Below are positions 1-7,466 of a stretch of 10,748 nucleotides of DNA, one piece after another. The DNA is taken from assembly GCA_002729295.1 (NCBI GenBank), contig PBTU01000163.1:1-10748 (forward strand), written 5' to 3'. Positions within the stretch are counted from its first letter, which is position 1, and every line of letters begins with the position of its first letter. The notes beneath the pieces are model-generated. The model was not told the DNA's origin, did not search any database, and saw nothing but the letters and a program-made list of their open reading frames with translations. The stretch is from Verrucomicrobiales bacterium. GTDB lineage: Bacteria; Verrucomicrobiota; Verrucomicrobiia; Verrucomicrobiales; Akkermansiaceae. The translations under genes were made by a program, and so were the position numbers.

Positions 1-221
1 ACAATGTGGCATCACCTTACTCCGGCATCCGATTCTAATTGATCAGACGCAGAATCTGAACTTGGTTCATGGCCATATCGCAAATCACCATTTCATCAAA
101 GACCCCTCGAATCAACAGCCAACAAGGATACCCCCGCCTCAACGCGATGGGAAATACCAAACACCGACCTGCTTTCGAGGCCCGAGAACCTCTGGTCCAC
201 CCTGCTCAGAATGCACAATAA

Positions 222-250
222 TTGGGCGGGACAGAGCTCCCTTTTATGCT
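222..250 (+). promoter_or_regulatory. Candidate clpX promoter (TTGGGC-17-TATGCT)
   Basis: A -35-like TTGGGC (222-227) and a -10-like TATGCT (245-250) are separated by 17 bp, about 30 bp upstream of the clpX start. The fit to the sigma-70 consensus is moderate. It would give a leader of roughly 25 nt with no recognisable Shine-Dalgarno sequence. The rest of 1-282 shows no protein I can support: the frame that stays open from the left edge to 352 has a low-complexity, unprotein-like translation and overlaps clpX. Confidence 0.3.
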
Positions 251-282
251 AGGTTTCCCTCGGAATCAGCAACTAATTACCA

Positions 283-1557
283 ATGGCACGCGCATCAAAT
301 CTCACTATGTGTTCCTTCTGTGGCAAAAGCCACTCGGAGGTCAAAAAGTTGATTGCCGGACCTGGCGTCTATATTTGTAACGAATGCATCGACGTCTGCT
401 CCACCATTCTGCGCAAGGAATTGGCCGGCGGCGACAGCGGCAGCAGTCTCGATGACGCCAGCCAGACTCTCGAGGAAGGCATCCCCACTCCCGCCGAACT
501 TTGCGAGTATCTCAACGACTACGTCATTGGCCAGGACGACGCGAAAAAAGTTCTCTCCGTCGCGGTCTACAATCACTACCAACGGCTCCGCCAACACGAA
601 ATTGCCGACGACGAATTTAGCGAAGTTGAGATTGAGAAATCCAACGTCCTCCTGCTTGGACCAACCGGTTCCGGCAAAACTCTTCTTGCCAAAACCCTCG
701 CCCGCCTTCTCGACGTTCCCTTTTGCATCGTCGATGCCACCACGCTCACTGAAGCAGGTTATGTTGGCGAGGATGTCGAGAACATCATCCTTCGTCTCCT
801 CCAGGCTTCCGACTTCGATGTCGACCGCGCCGAACGTGGTATTATTTACGTCGATGAAATCGACAAGATCGGACGCAAAACCGAAAACGTCTCCATCACC
901 CGTGATGTCTCCGGAGAGGGTGTTCAACAAGCACTTCTCAAAATCCTCGAAGGCTCCACTTGCAACGTTCCCCCTCAGGGAGGACGCAAGCACCCGCAAC
1001 AAGAATACATTCAGGTCAACACCGAGAAGATCCTATTCATCTGCGGAGGTGCATTTGTCGGCATGGAAGACATCGTCCGTCGCCGCCTCGGAAAACGCGT
1101 TCTCGGATTCACCAATCAGGAAAATATCAGTGAAGAGGAAGAGGAAATTGCCCTCCTCAAAAAGGCCCGACCGGAGGACCTCCTACACTTCGGCCTCATC
1201 CCCGAATTCGTCGGACGTCTCCCCGTGATTTCTTCGCTTCGAAAACTAACGAAGGAAGAGCTTGTCAAGATTCTTACCGAGCCCAAAAACGCTCTTCTCA
1301 AGCAGTATCAAAAGCAGCTTTCCATGAACGACGTGAAGCTAAAGGTCCCCAAGGATGCCTTGAAAGCGCTCGCTCAACAAGCTATCGAACGAGGCACCGG
1401 CGCCCGTGCGCTGCGTTCCATCTTCGAAGGTCTTATGCTCGATATCATGTTCGAAGTTCCTTCCAAGGAAGACATCGAATCAGTCACCATTTCCAAAGAC
1501 GTAGTCGACGGAACCAAAAGCCCCGTCATGAAAAAGCGCCGCTCCAACGCGGCATAA
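283..1557 (+). CDS. clpX: ATP-dependent Clp protease ATP-binding subunit ClpX
   Basis: AAA+ unfoldase that recognises substrates, unfolds them and feeds them to the ClpP peptidase in the cytoplasm. At 424 aa it has the usual family length. An N-terminal zinc-binding domain carries Cys10, Cys13, Cys32 and Cys35. The AAA+ core shows Walker A GPTGSGKT (126-133), the GYVG pore loop (159-162), Walker B ending in VDEID (190-194), the RKH pore loop (235-237), an LGF loop (274-276) equivalent to the IGF loop that docks ClpP, and sensor-2 GAR (373-375). The start at 283 leaves eight residues before the first zinc Cys, similar to other ClpX proteins; the ATG at 307 would leave only Met and is less likely. 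No clpP is visible: the 282 bp upstream contain no recognisable gene, so clpP, if adjacent, lies outside the window. A strong terminator follows, so clpX ends its transcript. Confidence 0.97.
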   Translation: MARASNLTMCSFCGKSHSEVKKLIAGPGVYICNECIDVCSTILRKELAGGDSGSSLDDASQTLEEGIPTPAELCEYLNDYVIGQDDAKKVLSVAVYNHYQRLRQHEIADDEFSEVEIEKSNVLLLGPTGSGKTLLAKTLARLLDVPFCIVDATTLTEAGYVGEDVENIILRLLQASDFDVDRAERGIIYVDEIDKIGRKTENVSITRDVSGEGVQQALLKILEGSTCNVPPQGGRKHPQQEYIQVNTEKILFICGGAFVGMEDIVRRRLGKRVLGFTNQENISEEEEEIALLKKARPEDLLHFGLIPEFVGRLPVISSLRKLTKEELVKILTEPKNALLKQYQKQLSMNDVKLKVPKDALKALAQQAIERGTGARALRSIFEGLMLDIMFEVPSKEDIESVTISKDVVDGTKSPVMKKRRSNAA

Positions 1558-1581
1558 AACGACAGCTTTAAAAACTCAAAG

Positions 1582-1605
1582 AGCGGGCATCAGCTCGCTT
1601 TTTTT
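1582..1605 (+). terminator. Rho-independent terminator after clpX
   Basis: A 7-bp stem AGCGGGC (1582-1588) / GCTCGCT (1593-1599), with one G-T wobble and an ATCA loop, is followed by an unbroken T run (1599-1605). It lies 25 bp past the clpX stop and 20 bp from the convergent OsmC-like gene's stop. On the minus strand the same stem is followed by a partly U-rich tract (TTTGAGTTTTT), so it may also end the sigma-kinase-OsmC operon. Confidence 0.9.
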
Positions 1606-1624
1606 GTGCCTGCATCGCAGAATT

Positions 1625-2035
1625 TCATTCAGCCCAAGACCAAGCAACCCGAACATCGATATCCGGATGGATACTGTGTTGCACGGGACAGTTTAACGCT
1701 CCTTGCACAAGCGCTTCTTTATCAGGATGATCTTCGCTAATCGGCACATCGATCTGAAGATGCAGAGCCGACACTCTTCGCGGTGAATCCGGAGACATTT
1801 CTTTCTCCACCACGATCTTCATCCCGATCAAATCGATTCCCTTCTGATCTGCGACAATCCCCATGATGGTGGCCATGCAGGTTCCCAAAGCCGTCGCGAC
1901 AAGATCGGTAGGAGAATAACTCTCACCCCTCCCCTTGTTATCCACCGGAGCATCGGTCTTGAGGGCACTCGATGAAGGTCCGTGTTGCGCCACACAGCGA
2001 AGCTGCCCGTCGTAGTTAATTTTAATTTCCACCAT
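1625..2035 (-). CDS. OsmC/Ohr-family thiol peroxidase-like protein
   Basis: OsmC-family proteins are small cytoplasmic, thiol-dependent peroxidases that reduce organic hydroperoxides using two cysteines. This 136-aa protein has the family length and its two signatures: SPTDLVATALGTCM with Cys53 on the central helix, and NCPVQHSIHPDI with Cys116. A Glu at 38 lies just before the first motif, where OsmC proteins carry a catalytic acidic residue. The closest style is the YhfA/OsmC-like subgroup rather than Ohr; the sequence does not settle the physiological substrate. The start codon lies inside the 3' end of the kinase gene (14-bp overlap, different frame), so translation is probably coupled to it and the gene is the last of the sigma-kinase operon. 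It ends 20 bp from the clpX terminator. Confidence 0.9.
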   Translation of the reverse strand: MVEIKINYDGQLRCVAQHGPSSSALKTDAPVDNKGRGESYSPTDLVATALGTCMATIMGIVADQKGIDLIGMKIVVEKEMSPDSPRRVSALHLQIDVPISEDHPDKEALVQGALNCPVQHSIHPDIDVRVAWSWAE

Positions 2036-4661
2036 TGTCTTTTTCAGTTTCGTCTTCTTCTACTTCAGTCAATTCTTCCAACAATTCGCGAGCAAGAACT
2101 ACCCTGAAGCCATTGGTAATCCCACGCTCTTCGGGCTCCACGATATCGCGAAATCTCAATTCAAGATGATTCGGTCGATAGCTTTTAAATCCTCCACCCC
2201 GCAAGACACCGTATACATCGCCTTCTTTGAATTGGTCGGAAACCCACTCGCGAACATTCCCGCCGAGATCGAACACACCCAAATTGTTCGCCTTAAATTT
2301 GCCAACCGGGGCCAGCAATTCGAAATTATCATTGTAGTCCTCGATGCTTTCATCGATGGGCGTGTATTCTCCGTCTGACGCCGTAATGTCCGCATAGTTT
2401 CCAGATCGATCAGCAGGCGGCCAAATCAAGCCCCAGGGATATTGCCCCTCATTCACCAACTCCCCCTCTCGCAGGTTAGGAGCTTCTTTTTCCTCGACCA
2501 GGCCAACAATACTACTCCACTCCGCATCAGTGGGAAGCCGATAGTGATCACCCTCCTTCAGACGGGTCCCTTGCTCTGACTTGGTCAGCCATTCACAGAA
2601 GGCCTGGCATTCAGCGCGGTTGACGTTGGACACCGGCACTTCCTTATTATCATCAATCGCGAATTGCCAGGAAGGTTCGGAATTCGCGATCACGAACTGG
2701 GCAAACTCATCGCTTTTTGTCCATTGCTCGAAGTCGCCACTGCGAGTTTCCCAAATGCAGACCATGAGATCCTCACCGTCTCCAAGCGGAACAAACTTCA
2801 TCCCCAAGCTATTAGACCAAGGCTGATCCCATTCCACACTGGCATCTTTTTTGAGTTTCTCGTCCACTTTCTCTTCCCCCTTATCCTCCAATACAGGATT
2901 CACCGTTCGACTCTCGTATCCGTCGAGCTCCAAGATCACTTCAACCTGTCCGGGAGGAACCGAACCTTTCCAGGGAGTGATTCCTTCGTATCGTCCATCA
3001 ATAAAGACGTCTGCCCCCGACGGATCGGAAAACACTTCCAGGATCGCATAGGGAATCACCCTAATTTCACACTGGAATGGATATAGTCCAGCCTCCCTCG
3101 CTTGCTTGCTGAGAAGCTCGACCGGAAAACTGTGACTATAGTCGGAAACAAATTCACGGTTTCCGGCGAAGTCTGTTTCCTCGACAAACCGCTCCTGCAA
3201 AAACCCGTCCAGAATCGCCTTCTCAGTCAACCATTCGGCATACCTTGCGGCGCTTTCCTCTGAGACAGCCACGATGTCACGAATCCGTCCGCCATCTGTG
3301 GAGCGGAAAACGTGAGGTTCCAATTTCGGTTCCTCCAGTTTCGGATCAACTTCTCGCCGAAAGATCGCCCACTCCGTGATCCCAACATGGGCACTTTTAT
3401 GGCTATCGTTTTCCGGGAGGTATTTCACACCCAGCGGCCCCATCCATACCTCGTCTCTCTCGGGAGGGGAACGTTCCATCTCCCCCGTGACAATCATCGA
3501 GAGCGATTGATCATCATTATTCACCACGATCTCCAGAGGCAGGTCATGAAATCCTTTCTTCCGTAAAACCAGGCGCACTACTTCGTGCTCCTCCCGAAGC
3601 AAGCTGAATTGGGTCACTCCTAATGCTTCACCACTCATCGCATCATACACCGGCACCTGATCCGGTTTACTGAGAATCTTGACATTCACAACACTGGGGG
3701 GCATCGGCTCTCCTTCGACCACAAGAGTCCCCCAAGTTTTCTCCAGCCAAATACTCCACCCAAGGACCGCTCCGATTGTTAAAATCAGCAATGCTGGAAC
3801 AAGAATCGGTGAAACTTTCTTCTTAACATTTTTCCCTTCTTCCAGGCGCGCCAAGGCCGAGGCCAGTTCCTCGCCAGTCTGGATCACACGCTTGGAAATT
3901 CGCGGCTCGCAGATATCGCAAATGATCCGATTCAAGCGAATCCACTTCTTACGCTGCTCTTCCGGCGGACCTTCTTCGGGTAACTCGGGAAACTGAAGCC
4001 GATCCATCCCGGTCACCATTTCGTAAAGCACTTTCCCCAGACTATAAATGTCAGCCTGCTCCGAGCCCGGACCCTCCGGCGGCACGAATCCTTCCGTCCC
4101 CACAAAAGTCCGTTGATCGGTCGTCGCCACCAAGCCGACATCCGCCAGCTTGGCCTTGCCCTCGACAAAAATGACATTCGACGGTTTTACATCGCGGTGG
4201 GTCAATCCACGCGCATGCAATTCGGCCAACGCCTCCGCCAAAATCCGCCCAGTCTCAACGCAGAAATCAGTATCCAGAGGATGCCCGTCTGCCCGCTTGG
4301 TATCGGTCCGCAACGTCCGCGGTTCATACTCGACCAAATTGATCTCACCCTCGGAATGAGCGTCGTCGCCCAACTCCATTACGTAGTAATAAAAAGGCGA
4401 GGCCCCATCGAACCGGCCAACGTGCAGGACATTCACAAAGCCCGGATGGTCCCGGGAGATCGGTTCAAATTTCAGAATCCCCTGAAATTCACGTTCAAAA
4501 GTCCGGTCGTCGCTGAAGTCTTCGCGATAGACTACCTTGACAGCACGCATCGCTCCGGTGACACCCCGAGCGAGCCATACCTCGCCATAAGATCCGCCTC
4601 CGATTTTTCGGAAGACTTCGTGATCCGGAATGACCGGATCAGGCCTGATCTTTTTTTGCAT
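2022..4661 (-). CDS. Transmembrane Ser/Thr protein kinase with PEGA and FGE-sulfatase (SUMF1-like) domains
   Basis: An 879-aa receptor-like kinase. The N-terminal kinase domain (about 13-275) has the glycine loop GGGSYGEV (21-28), ATP-binding Lys42 in AVKVV, catalytic loop HRDVKPSN (155-162), a metal-binding DVG in place of DFG (174-176) and a PPE in the APE position (194-196). It therefore looks active. One membrane helix follows (about 284-306). Beyond it come a PEGA-like stretch (about 321-395), a short degenerate FGE-like segment (about 404-537), a classical PEGA domain (about 540-590) and a full FGE-sulfatase fold (about 615-858) with RLPTDAEW, GGNVREWV, RGGGF and GFRVV. The paired active-site cysteines of true formylglycine-generating enzymes are absent, so the module is probably for binding. 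The gene starts 23 bp inside the sigma-factor gene and overlaps the OsmC-like gene by 14 bp. Kinase inside and FGE domain outside the membrane is inferred. The likely role is a sensor kinase acting on the co-encoded sigma factor. Confidence 0.92.
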   Translation of the reverse strand: MQKKIRPDPVIPDHEVFRKIGGGSYGEVWLARGVTGAMRAVKVVYREDFSDDRTFEREFQGILKFEPISRDHPGFVNVLHVGRFDGASPFYYYVMELGDDAHSEGEINLVEYEPRTLRTDTKRADGHPLDTDFCVETGRILAEALAELHARGLTHRDVKPSNVIFVEGKAKLADVGLVATTDQRTFVGTEGFVPPEGPGSEQADIYSLGKVLYEMVTGMDRLQFPELPEEGPPEEQRKKWIRLNRIICDICEPRISKRVIQTGEELASALARLEEGKNVKKKVSPILVPALLILTIGAVLGWSIWLEKTWGTLVVEGEPMPPSVVNVKILSKPDQVPVYDAMSGEALGVTQFSLLREEHEVVRLVLRKKGFHDLPLEIVVNNDDQSLSMIVTGEMERSPPERDEVWMGPLGVKYLPENDSHKSAHVGITEWAIFRREVDPKLEEPKLEPHVFRSTDGGRIRDIVAVSEESAARYAEWLTEKAILDGFLQERFVEETDFAGNREFVSDYSHSFPVELLSKQAREAGLYPFQCEIRVIPYAILEVFSDPSGADVFIDGRYEGITPWKGSVPPGQVEVILELDGYESRTVNPVLEDKGEEKVDEKLKKDASVEWDQPWSNSLGMKFVPLGDGEDLMVCIWETRSGDFEQWTKSDEFAQFVIANSEPSWQFAIDDNKEVPVSNVNRAECQAFCEWLTKSEQGTRLKEGDHYRLPTDAEWSSIVGLVEEKEAPNLREGELVNEGQYPWGLIWPPADRSGNYADITASDGEYTPIDESIEDYNDNFELLAPVGKFKANNLGVFDLGGNVREWVSDQFKEGDVYGVLRGGGFKSYRPNHLELRFRDIVEPEERGITNGFRVVLARELLEELTEVEEDETEKDNGGN

Positions 4662-5358
4662 CCTTATCGAGCTTCGCCAATTCCTTCTTCAACACCGCGC
4701 CAACGCGATGCTTGGCAAGGTAAACCTGAGCCATGCTGACTCCAAGGTGATCCTGAACTTTTTTCGCGTCCCACTGCTTGATTACATAGTAATCGAAAAT
4801 CTGATACTGTTTCGGCGAGACTTGGGCCTTCACTTTGGTTAAAGCCATGTCTGCAATATTCTTCTGCCACTCCACACTCCACATCCGCTCGAGAAGATCT
4901 CCCTTGGGATCCTCAAACCGGTCAATAATCGCCGTCTTGCGGTCGTCCTCCCATCCCCCTCCGGGCATTGCGGTATCCTTCTTTCGCTTTCGAAACTGAT
5001 CGTTGATGCGCCATCGCGTCATGTTCATGAGCCAGGTCTTGAAGGAGCCCTGTTTGGGATCATAAAGATTCTTCTTACTCTGCTTGGCAATAGAGAGAAT
5101 TGTCTCCTGCACCACATCAAAGGCCTCGTCCTGACGCAATCCGGCTTTGATTCCCACCGAGTAGATGAGCTTCCAGTAGGTCTGGTAAAATTCTTCCCAG
5201 GTGCGCTGGTCCTCCCAATTTTCTAAACGCGCAATCAGGCTCTTGCGGGTCTTGGCGTAGCCGGAAGTCATATCCACTTCCTTGGTCTTCTTCGCAGCTT
5301 TTTTAGTCGCTTTCTTTGCCACTTTTTTCGCTGCTTTCTTGGTCGGTTTTCCAGCCAT
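4639..5358 (-). CDS. RNA polymerase sigma-70 family (ECF-type) factor with Lys/Ala-rich N-terminal tail
   Basis: A 239-aa ECF-like sigma factor. Region 2 (about 53-124) includes the helix with DEAFDVVQETILSIAK and the basic WRINDQFRKRKK segment that would contact the -10 element. Region 4 (about 165-222) ends in a helix-turn-helix, WDAKKVQDHLGVSMAQVYLAKHRV in two pieces around 196-219. The first 26 residues repeat AAKK-type units, resembling a histone H1-like tail, which is unusual for a sigma factor. I chose the ATG at 5358 because a TATAGT hexamer ends 7 bp before it; an alternative ATG at 5271 (Met30), preceded by AAGGA with 7-nt spacing, would remove the tail. No anti-sigma gene is present. 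Instead the kinase gene overlaps the 3' end by 23 bp, as in the kinase-linked ECF groups described in Planctomycetes, so control by phosphorylation is a reasonable inference. Confidence 0.9.
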   Translation of the reverse strand: MAGKPTKKAAKKVAKKATKKAAKKTKEVDMTSGYAKTRKSLIARLENWEDQRTWEEFYQTYWKLIYSVGIKAGLRQDEAFDVVQETILSIAKQSKKNLYDPKQGSFKTWLMNMTRWRINDQFRKRKKDTAMPGGGWEDDRKTAIIDRFEDPKGDLLERMWSVEWQKNIADMALTKVKAQVSPKQYQIFDYYVIKQWDAKKVQDHLGVSMAQVYLAKHRVGAVLKKELAKLDKDAKKDQA

Positions 5359-5365
5359 TGAGGGA

Positions 5366-5371
5366 ACTATA
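5366..5371 (-). promoter_or_regulatory. -10 element (TATAGT) 7 bp upstream of sigma-factor ATG
   Basis: On the minus strand TATAGT matches the sigma-70 -10 consensus at five of six positions and ends exactly 7 bp before the ATG at 5358, placing the transcript start at or next to the start codon. No good -35 is visible at normal spacing. The rest of the 114-bp intergenic stretch (5359-5472) has a 12-bp perfect AT palindrome, AATTTATAAATT at 5432-5443, which could be an operator or a second promoter core; nothing else is recognisable there. Confidence 0.45.
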
Positions 5372-5472
5372 GGCGAGTCCGAGCAGGGCGAAAGTCTTTC
5401 CTCTCTCTTAAATATCTCAAAAAGAGTGCAAAATTTATAAATTGTTGGACTGAGCTGCTTTGCGCATCGGGA

Positions 5473-5943
5473 TTAGTCGGACAAGTCCCCAAAAACATGC
5501 GTAATTAGCCCTTCCAGCTGGCTTTGATCCACCTCATCGAAATTGCCCAAAAGCTCGGAATCAACGTCCAGAACCGCGATCAGCCGCCCATCGGCATTTT
5601 TTACTGGAATGACAATTTCACTCTGCGATCGGGCATCACAGGCAATATGTCCCGGAAATTCATGCACATCCGGCACCACCTGGGTTTCCCCGGTCTCCGC
5701 CGCCATGCCGCAAACACCCTGCCCCAGGGCAATCCGCAAACATCCCACCGAACCTTGATAAGGACCGATCACGAGCTCTTCACCAACCACCCGGTAAAAT
5801 CCCGTCCAGAAAAAGCCCGCCATTTCCGAGTGCAACACCCCGATCACCGAGGCCATCAAGGCGATCTCGTTCGTCTCCCCCTCACAAAGCGCCCGCACCT
5901 TCTCTCGGCACCGCTCGTAAGACGCTAATTTCTCCCCTTTCAT
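5473..5943 (-). CDS. msrC: Free methionine-(R)-sulfoxide reductase (GAF domain, MsrC/YebR)
   Basis: Reduces free L-methionine-(R)-sulfoxide in the cytoplasm, repairing oxidised methionine with electrons from thioredoxin. The 156-aa protein is a single GAF domain of normal family length. It carries the three family cysteines: Cys68 (GCLRIALG), Cys78 (GVCG) and Cys102 (HIACDARS). The spacings of 10 and 24 residues are the same as Cys84, Cys94 and Cys118 of the E. coli enzyme. Other family hallmarks are GETN near the N terminus, WTGFY, LVIGPYQG, and IAVLDVDS with GNFDEVDQ at the end. It is divergent from dnaX across 64 bp, and 114 bp upstream of the sigma-factor gene on the same strand, with a separate promoter-like element between them. 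Operon membership with the sigma factor is therefore uncertain. Confidence 0.95.
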   Translation of the reverse strand: MKGEKLASYERCREKVRALCEGETNEIALMASVIGVLHSEMAGFFWTGFYRVVGEELVIGPYQGSVGCLRIALGQGVCGMAAETGETQVVPDVHEFPGHIACDARSQSEIVIPVKNADGRLIAVLDVDSELLGNFDEVDQSQLEGLITHVFGDLSD

Positions 5944-5950
5944 CGGCCAG

Positions 5951-5979
5951 ACGCTATTTCCAAAACTCTGTCATGACAA
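5951..5979 (-). promoter_or_regulatory. Candidate msrC promoter (TTGTCA-17-TAGCGT)
   Basis: On the minus strand TTGTCA (5974-5979) is five of six to the -35 consensus, and 17 bp later TAGCGT (5951-5956) is a weak -10. It ends 7 bp before the msrC ATG, the same distance seen at dnaX, the sigma gene and the peptidase gene. The -35 overlaps the 10-bp palindrome shared with the dnaX promoter. Confidence 0.25.
5969..5978. promoter_or_regulatory. 10-bp palindrome TGTCATGACA between msrC and dnaX
   Basis: A perfect 10-bp inverted repeat sits in the 64-bp divergent intergenic region and overlaps the candidate -35 elements of both genes. It could be an operator controlling both, or simply two opposed -35 hexamers back to back. 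The sequence does not decide. Confidence 0.3.
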
Positions 5980-6000
5980 ACTCTCATTCCTCTCTACACT
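5973..6000 (+). promoter_or_regulatory. Candidate dnaX promoter (ATGACA-16-TACACT)
   Basis: ATGACA (5973-5978) matches five of six of the -35 consensus and TACACT (5995-6000) four of six of the -10, with 16 bp between. The hexamer ends 7 bp before the GTG start, so the mRNA would begin at or beside the start codon. There is no Shine-Dalgarno sequence, consistent with leaderless initiation. Confidence 0.4.
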
Positions 6001-6007
6001 CGCCGGC

Positions 6008-7456
6008 GTGAGCTATCAGGTCTTTGCCCGAAAATACCGTCCCCGCACCTTCGCCGACGTCCTCGGACAGGATCACGTCGTCCAAACCCTGCGTAATGCC
6101 ATCGAGCAGGAACGCCTTGCCCACGCTTACCTCTTCGTCGGCCCCCGCGGCACCGGAAAAACTTCCACCGCCCGAATCCTCTCGAAAGCCCTCAACGCCC
6201 AAGGCGGACCAAGTATCGAATTCGACCCCGAAGATCCTCTCTCGATTGAAATCGCCGAAGGCCGCTCTCTGGACGTTCTCGAAATCGATGGGGCCTCCAA
6301 CAACGGCGTCGAACAAGTCCGCGCCCTCCGTGAAACCGCCGCCTTCGCCCCCGCCAGCGCCCGCTTCAAGATCTACTACATCGATGAGGTTCACATGCTC
6401 TCGAATGCCGCCTTCAATGCGCTCCTAAAGACCCTTGAAGAACCGCCCGAGCACGTAAAGTTCATCTTCGCCACCACCGAGCCCAATAAGATTCTCCCTA
6501 CCATCATCTCGCGTTGTCAACGCTTCGACCTCCGCCCGATTCCCACCGACATCATCGCGGCACACCTGCAACACATCGCGCAGGAAGAAGAAGTTAAACT
6601 TGATGATTCCGCCGCCTGGGCCATCGCAAAAGGAGCGGACGGCGGCATGCGCGACGCCCAATCGATGCTCGACCAACTCGTCGCCTTTTGCGGAAACGAA
6701 ATCACCGAAGCCAACGTCCTCGACGTCTTTGGTTTCACCTCCCGCGAAACCGTTGCCGAGCTCCTCCGGGCCATTCTCGAAAAGCAACCAGCCGGCACCC
6801 TCAAAGTCATTCACGAACAGTTCGAAGGCGGCAAAGACCTTTCCCAACTCCTTGGCGAAATCGTCGGAGCCATTCGCGCGCTTGTCGTGGCTAAGCTCGA
6901 CCCTTCCTCCGGACGCGAGGGGTTTCCCGAAGCGCTCTGGGCCGATCTTACCAAAGCCAGCGATCCCTACAAACCGGATCGCCTCCTCGCCATCATCGAT
7001 ACCTTTTCCGAAGCCGAGAGCCGCATGAAGTGGGCGACCAACAAACGTCTTCATCTCGAAATCGCTTCTCTTAAATCCATTCAAAACCTTCGGGAGATCA
7101 AACTGAGCGACGTCATCACCGCAATGGGTAAGGCAGACCCCGCCGAACTGGCCGGCGCCGTCCCTGCAGCGAAAGCCCCACCCACCCCAACTACCGAACC
7201 AGCAGCACCCGAATCCACGGCTCCTCTGTCCGAGCCTGAAACCGCGCCGAGCGGAGGCTCTGTCATCGACAACCTCATCGCGAGCGCGCCGGACAAAGCG
7301 ATCGATCCCGAACCCGTTCGCCTCAACCCCGAGCCCGCAGCGCCCGCCGCCGAAGAGAAATCTCCTGAGGACCCTGAAGTCCCCGGGAGCGATTTTCACG
7401 ACGATCCCCTCATCACAGAAGCCCTCAAGGTTTTTAAGGGACGTCTGATTTCCTAA
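6008..7456 (+). CDS. dnaX: DNA polymerase III subunit gamma/tau (DnaX)
   Basis: ATPase of the replicative clamp loader, which opens the beta clamp and places it on primed DNA. The 482-aa protein starts at GTG (MSYQVFARKYRP, the conserved DnaX N terminus). Walker A GPRGTGKT (45-52), Walker B with DEVH (126-129), the SRC arginine-finger motif (168-170) and sensor-2 GGMRDAQS (212-219) are all present. The AAA+ and collar region runs to about 370, then a Pro/Ala-rich linker (about 380-460) and a short conserved tail (DPLITEALKVFKGR, 466-479). The four zinc-binding cysteines normally found after Walker A are missing; the protein has only Cys170 and Cys228. No long tau-like C-terminal domain and no A-rich slippery frameshift site were seen, so one product is expected. 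The next gene begins 10 bp downstream on the same strand. Confidence 0.96.
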   Translation: MSYQVFARKYRPRTFADVLGQDHVVQTLRNAIEQERLAHAYLFVGPRGTGKTSTARILSKALNAQGGPSIEFDPEDPLSIEIAEGRSLDVLEIDGASNNGVEQVRALRETAAFAPASARFKIYYIDEVHMLSNAAFNALLKTLEEPPEHVKFIFATTEPNKILPTIISRCQRFDLRPIPTDIIAAHLQHIAQEEEVKLDDSAAWAIAKGADGGMRDAQSMLDQLVAFCGNEITEANVLDVFGFTSRETVAELLRAILEKQPAGTLKVIHEQFEGGKDLSQLLGEIVGAIRALVVAKLDPSSGREGFPEALWADLTKASDPYKPDRLLAIIDTFSEAESRMKWATNKRLHLEIASLKSIQNLREIKLSDVITAMGKADPAELAGAVPAAKAPPTPTTEPAAPESTAPLSEPETAPSGGSVIDNLIASAPDKAIDPEPVRLNPEPAAPAAEEKSPEDPEVPGSDFHDDPLITEALKVFKGRLIS

Positions 7457-7466
7457 GCCCGGTCTC

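Noticed and set aside
62..352. Plus-strand ORF open from the left edge and overlapping the clpX start
   Set aside because: Its translation is rich in Pro, His, Arg and Ser with no domain-like pattern, it overlaps clpX by 70 bp, and a promoter-like pair for clpX lies inside it.
295..1002. Long antisense ORF (235 aa) opposite clpX
   Set aside because: It is a codon-usage shadow of clpX: no start context and no recognisable domain, while clpX is unambiguous.
7137..7456. Programmed frameshift site in dnaX producing a short gamma form
   Set aside because: No A-rich slippery heptamer was found in the linker region, and the frame runs to a conserved DnaX-type tail.
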